Source: Citreimonas sp042096055
GTDB taxonomy: Bacteria > Pseudomonadota > Alphaproteobacteria > Rhodobacterales > Rhodobacteraceae
DNA length: 33,254 nt
Direction of reading: 5' to 3'
Assembly: GCF_042096055.1 (NCBI RefSeq)
Contig: NZ_JBELMH010000035.1
Location: 1-33,254, forward strand
Of this stretch, positions 29,830 to 33,254 are shown piece by piece (the stretch's first letter is position 1; every line of letters begins with the position of its first letter). The notes below the pieces were generated by a model, which had not been told where the DNA came from, made no database searches, and saw nothing but the letters and a program-made list of their open reading frames with translations. Both the position numbers and the translations under genes were made by a program.

Positions 29830-31028
29830 CACGCGCCTTCCTGGTGGTGATGGATTCCGTCGGCATCGGCGGCGCCCCGGACGCGGACGCGTATTTCAGC
29901 GGCGGCGTGCCCGACACCGGCGCCGACACGCTGGGCCACATCGCGCAGGCCTGCGCCGAGGGGCAAGCCGATACCGGCCGGCAGGGGCCGCTGCGCGTGC
30001 CGACCCTCGCCCGGCTGGGCCTGTTCCACGCGCACGCGCAGGCGATTGGCGCGCCGCAGCCCGACCGCCCGGCCGAGGGGCTGTGGGCGGCGGCGACCGA
30101 GACCTCGGCCGGCAAGGACACGCCGTCGGGCCACTGGGAGCTGGCCGGGCTGCCCGTGCCGTGGGAATGGCACTACTTCCCCGAGACCGTGCCCGCCTTC
30201 CCGCCCGACATCACCCGCGCCGTCTGCGACATCGCCGGCTGCGACGGCATCCTTGGCGATTGCCACGGCTCGGGCACCGACATGATCGACCGCTTTGGCG
30301 CCGAGCATATCCGCACGGGCCGGCCGATCTGCTACACCTCGGCCGACAGCGTGTTCCAGATCGCCGCGCACGAAGAGGCGTTCGGCCTCGACCGGCTTCT
30401 GGACCTGTGCGAACGCGTCGCGCCCCGGCTGCACGCGATGCGCGTCGGCCGCGTGATCGCGCGGCCCTTCGTGAGCGAGCCGGGCCGCTTCCGCCGCACG
30501 GCGAACCGCCGCGACTATGCCATCGCCCCGCCCAAGCCGATCCTGACCAACTGGGTGCAGGAGGCGGGTCAGCCCGTGCATGCGGTGGGCAAGATCGGCG
30601 ACATCTTCTCGATGAGCGGCATCGACACGCTGCGCAAGGGCGACGACGCCGCGCTGATGGGCCACCTGTCGGACCTGCTGGACACGGCCGGGGACGGATC
30701 GCTGGTCTTCGCCAACTTCGTCGAGTTCGACAGCCTTTTCGGCCACCGCCGCGACGTCGCGGGCTATGCGCGGCAGCTGGAATGGTTCGACGCGGAACTG
30801 GGCCGGCTGCTGGCAAAGCTGCGCGACGGCGACCTGATGGTGATCACCGCCGACCACGGCAACGACCCCACCTGGGCCGGCACAGACCACACGCGCGAGC
30901 GCGTGCCGGTGCTGATGGCCGGGCGCGGCGCCGGCGGCCTGGGCGACATGGCCTTCGCGGACGTGGCCGCGTCGGTCGCGGCGCATCTGGGCGTGCCGGG
31001 GCGCGGGCCGGGCGTGTCGGCGCTGTAG
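29826..31028 (+). CDS. deoB: Phosphopentomutase
   Basis: The 400-residue enzyme moves phosphate between C1 and C5 of ribose or deoxyribose, turning the phosphorylase product into pentose-5-phosphate. It belongs to the alkaline-phosphatase superfamily: metal ligands are in 'LVVMDSVGIGGAPDA' and 'ITADHGNDPTWAGTDHTRE', and the phosphorylated threonine is in 'AGKDTPSGHWE'. The Mn2+-enzyme cap domain is present and the length is standard. The start overlaps the deoA stop (ATGA). No deoC or deoD is seen behind it; a 69-base gap and add follow. Confidence 0.97.
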   Translation: MTRAFLVVMDSVGIGGAPDADAYFSGGVPDTGADTLGHIAQACAEGQADTGRQGPLRVPTLARLGLFHAHAQAIGAPQPDRPAEGLWAAATETSAGKDTPSGHWELAGLPVPWEWHYFPETVPAFPPDITRAVCDIAGCDGILGDCHGSGTDMIDRFGAEHIRTGRPICYTSADSVFQIAAHEEAFGLDRLLDLCERVAPRLHAMRVGRVIARPFVSEPGRFRRTANRRDYAIAPPKPILTNWVQEAGQPVHAVGKIGDIFSMSGIDTLRKGDDAALMGHLSDLLDTAGDGSLVFANFVEFDSLFGHRRDVAGYARQLEWFDAELGRLLAKLRDGDLMVITADHGNDPTWAGTDHTRERVPVLMAGRGAGGLGDMAFADVAASVAAHLGVPGRGPGVSAL

Positions 31029-31097
31029 GCGGCGCGATCCTATGGCGCATCGGGCCGGGCGATGCTATCCGCCCCGAAACGCCGACAGGACCGCCGC

Positions 31098-32129
31098 ATG
31101 AGACATCCCGACGACCGACCGCCGCTGGACGACGAGGCGCTCGACCGCATCGCCCGCCTGCCCAAGGCCGAACTGCACACCCATTTCGAGGGCGCCGCCC
31201 CGCCCGCGTTCATCCGGGGGCTGGCGAAGAAGCGCCACGTCGACCTGTCGGGCATCTTCCGGCCCGACGGATCCTATGCCTACCGCGACTTCGTGCATTT
31301 CCTGTCGGTCTACGAGGCCGCCACGTCGGTGCTGAAGGCGCCCGAGGATTTCGGCCGGCTCTGCACCGCCTTCCTCGAGGAAAGCGCCGCCAACGACGTG
31401 GTCTATACCGAGACGTTCCTGTCGCCCGATTTCTGCGGCGGCGGCGACGTGTCCGCGTGGCGCGAATACCTGCACGCTATCCGCGAGGCGGCCGAGGCGG
31501 CCGAGCGCGACATGGGCGTCACCCTGCGCGGCATCGTCACCTGCATCCGCCATTTCGGCCCCGACCAGGCCAGGCGCGCGGCGGCTTGCGCGGCCGAGAC
31601 CACCGACGACTGGCTGACCGGCTTCGGCATGGGCGGGGACGAGAACAAAGGCAAGCAGGGTGATTTCGCCTACGCCTTCGACATGGCGCGCGAGGCCGGG
31701 CTGCGGTTGACCACCCATGCCGGCGAATGGCGCGGGCCTGCGGAAGTGCGCGACGCGCTGGCGCTGGGGGTCGAGCGCCTCGGCCACGGCGTGCGCGCGT
31801 CCGAGGACCCCGCGCTGGTCGAGGAACTGGCCGAACGCGGCATCACGCTCGAGGTCTGCCCCGGCTCGAACGTGTTCCTGGGCGTCTACGACACGCTGTC
31901 GAAGCACCCGATCGACACGCTGCGCGACAAGGGCGTCAACGTCACGGTGTCCACCGACGACCCGCCGTTCTTCCACACCACCATGCGCCGCGAATACGTC
32001 AACCTCGCCCGCACCTTCCACTGGGAAGAGGCGGTGTTCACCGACCTCAACCGCACCGCGATGGCGGCGGCGTTCTGCGACGACGCCACGCGCGACACGA
32101 TCCTCAAGAAACTGGAGCCCGCAGCATGA
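31098..32129 (+). CDS. add: Adenosine deaminase
   Basis: The 343-residue protein is an amidohydrolase-fold enzyme that deaminates adenosine and deoxyadenosine to inosine and deoxyinosine. Zinc and catalytic motifs are 'KAELHTHFEGAA' (HxH), 'TTHAGEWRG' (H, E), 'LGHGVRA' and 'VSTDDPPFF' (D-D). The start ATG 31098 follows AGGA by about 8 bases; an upstream in-frame ATG at 31062 lacks a ribosome site. Some relatives act on adenine or 6-aminodeoxyfutalosine, but the N-terminal 'HTHFEGA' and the operon favour adenosine. Its stop overlaps upp as ATGA. Confidence 0.94.
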   Translation: MRHPDDRPPLDDEALDRIARLPKAELHTHFEGAAPPAFIRGLAKKRHVDLSGIFRPDGSYAYRDFVHFLSVYEAATSVLKAPEDFGRLCTAFLEESAANDVVYTETFLSPDFCGGGDVSAWREYLHAIREAAEAAERDMGVTLRGIVTCIRHFGPDQARRAAACAAETTDDWLTGFGMGGDENKGKQGDFAYAFDMAREAGLRLTTHAGEWRGPAEVRDALALGVERLGHGVRASEDPALVEELAERGITLEVCPGSNVFLGVYDTLSKHPIDTLRDKGVNVTVSTDDPPFFHTTMRREYVNLARTFHWEEAVFTDLNRTAMAAAFCDDATRDTILKKLEPAA

Positions 32130-32758
32130 CCCGGCACCTGACCATCGTCGACCACCCGCTGGTGCAGCACAAGCTGTCCATCATGCGCGACAAGACCACC
32201 TCGACCGCGTCGTTCCGGCAGCTGCTGCGCGAGATCAGCCACCTTCTGGCCTACGAAGTCACGCGCGACCTGCCGATGACGACCGAGATGATCGAGACGC
32301 CCATGTGCGAGATGGAAGCGCCGATGATCGAGGGCAAGAAACTGGCCCTGATCTCGATCCTGCGGGCGGGCAACGGTTTGCTCGACGGCATCCTCGACCT
32401 GATCCCGGCGGCGCGCGTCGGCTTCGTCGGCCTCTACCGCGACGAGCAGACGCTGCAGCCGGTGCAGTACTACTTCAAGGTGCCCGAGAACCTCGGCGAC
32501 CGGCTGTCGATCGTCGTCGACCCGATGCTGGCGACGGGCAATTCCTCGGCCGCCGCGGTCGACCTGCTGAAGCAGGCGGGCGCGCGCGACATCATCTTCC
32601 TGTGCCTGCTGGCCGCGCCCGAGGGCGTCGCGCGGATGCGCGAGGCGCACCCCGACGTGCCGATCGTGACCGCCGCGCTGGACGAGAAGCTGAACGACCG
32701 CGGCTACATCCTGCCGGGCCTCGGCGATGCGGGCGACCGGATGTTCGGCACGCAGTAG
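32126..32758 (+). CDS. upp: Uracil phosphoribosyltransferase
   Basis: The 210-residue protein transfers ribose-phosphate from PRPP to uracil, giving UMP. Family motifs are 'VDHPLVQHKLSIMRDKTTST', 'LISILRAGNGLLDGI', the PRPP loop 'VVDPMLATGNSSAAAVDLLK' and 'YILPGLGDAGDRMFGT' at the C-terminus. The length is standard. It is translationally coupled to add and completes the block: cytidine deaminase and phosphorylase produce uracil, Upp recovers it. Confidence 0.97.
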   Translation: MTRHLTIVDHPLVQHKLSIMRDKTTSTASFRQLLREISHLLAYEVTRDLPMTTEMIETPMCEMEAPMIEGKKLALISILRAGNGLLDGILDLIPAARVGFVGLYRDEQTLQPVQYYFKVPENLGDRLSIVVDPMLATGNSSAAAVDLLKQAGARDIIFLCLLAAPEGVARMREAHPDVPIVTAALDEKLNDRGYILPGLGDAGDRMFGTQ

Positions 32759-32835
32759 GAACCGCTGGCCGCGCGGAATCTTTACAAGATGGCGGGGATG
32801 GGCCACCGTTCCCGCACAAGGGAAAGGGTCGCGCC

Positions 32836-33254
32836 ATGCCGTTCACGTCGCTACGAAGCCTCGCGCTGATCGCCGCCGCGTGCGGCGCCGTCGCGGTCCC
32901 GGCCGGGGCGCAGCAGGCGTTCATCGCCGAACCCGCGAACCTGCCGCCCGACAGCTTCACCGGAGACCAGTTCGTCGACAGCCGCGGCTGCATCTTCGTG
33001 CGCGCGGGCTTCGACGGGACGACCACCTGGGTGCCGCGCGTCACCCGCTCGCGCGAGCCGATCTGCGGGCAGGCGCCGACCTTCGCGGCCGTGGCCGACT
33101 CGGCGCCGCAACCCGAAGCGGTCGCGGAGCCGCCGGTGACGGTCGAGGCCGGGGCGTCGGTATCGCCGCCCGCCGCGCTGCGGGCCGAAGCCGAAGTCGC
33201 GCCGCCGCCGCGCACCCGCGCGCAGACCGCCCGGCCGCAGGCGGCGGTGCCGCC
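32836..33254 (+). CDS. Secreted protein, possibly of the SPOR-domain type, N-terminal part
   Basis: The frame runs past the right edge, so only the first 139 residues are seen. A signal peptide is clear ('SLALIAAACGAVAVPAGA', cleavage likely before 'QQAF'); the cysteine is not in a good lipobox. A short conserved piece 'FVDSRGCIFVRAGFDG' with 'WVPRVTRSREPICG' follows, then a proline- and alanine-rich linker of low complexity. This order is known to me from periplasmic SPOR proteins of Rhodobacterales, where a peptidoglycan-binding SPOR domain comes last, but that domain lies outside the window. AAGGGAAAGGG precedes ATG 32836. Confidence 0.75.
   Translation, partial: MPFTSLRSLALIAAACGAVAVPAGAQQAFIAEPANLPPDSFTGDQFVDSRGCIFVRAGFDGTTTWVPRVTRSREPICGQAPTFAAVADSAPQPEAVAEPPVTVEAGASVSPPAALRAEAEVAPPPRTRAQTARPQAAVP

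Overview
The window is about 33 kb of very GC-rich DNA with strong third-position G/C bias. It looks like the chromosome of an alphaproteobacterium of the order Rhodobacterales (Rhodobacter/Roseobacter group). The basis is protein-level recognition: a malyl-CoA lyase of the Rhodobacter Mcl1 type, PrpE- and MaeB-type enzymes, several TRAP/GntR/LysE genes, and one hairpin repeat that I recall from roseobacter intergenic spaces. The genus cannot be fixed from the sequence alone. Genes are tightly packed and intact apart from the two cut by the window edges. I see no rRNA, tRNA, insertion sequence, prophage or CRISPR array.

Layout. 1-4846: end of a YgjP-like metalloprotease, a GntR/FCD regulator with a cation/proton antiporter, accA, a LysE exporter divergent from an Lrp/AsnC regulator, and a lone 5TM LytS-type sensor domain. 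4956-5915: mcl1 (ethylmalonyl-CoA pathway), divergent from 6221-9203, a three-gene D-amino-acid operon (dgcN, dgcA, D-amino-acid transaminase). 9289-11725: an HI0933-type flavoprotein, a small HNH protein, a YbgC thioesterase and a cupin. 11869-18554 (minus): a six-gene catabolic operon of a 2-hydroxyacid dehydrogenase, a complete TRAP transporter (substrate-binding protein, small permease, large permease), a fumarylacetoacetate-hydrolase-family enzyme and a GMC oxidoreductase. It is faced by a divergent GntR/FCD regulator (18712-19407), and the shared promoter region carries a 14-bp perfect palindrome. 19494-22837: glyA, nadK, a glyoxalase-like protein, and a Crp-family regulator with a perfect TGTGA-N6-TCACA site in front of it. 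23127-27659: prpE and maeB. 27828-32758: a DUF3072 protein, then a nucleoside-salvage run cdd-deoA-deoB-add-upp. 32836-end: the start of a secreted protein.

How the genes work together. mcl1, prpE, maeB and accA all handle C2-C4 acyl-CoA and C4-acid metabolism. The dgcN-dgcA-transaminase set suggests that amino groups from D-amino acids (for example from peptidoglycan) are collected as D-glutamate and then brought into the L-series through N-acetyl-glutamate. The TRAP/GMC/FAH/hydroxyacid-dehydrogenase operon looks like an uptake-plus-degradation pathway for an unidentified organic acid under its own GntR regulator. It is the best candidate here for an undescribed system. The nucleoside block breaks ribo- and deoxyribonucleosides down to bases and pentose phosphates and recovers uracil.

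Control elements are unusually readable: perfect or near-perfect palindromes sit in front of four of the regulators, structured hairpins lie inside the TRAP and D-amino-acid operons, and three convergent gene pairs share a CTAG in which both TAG stop codons interlock.
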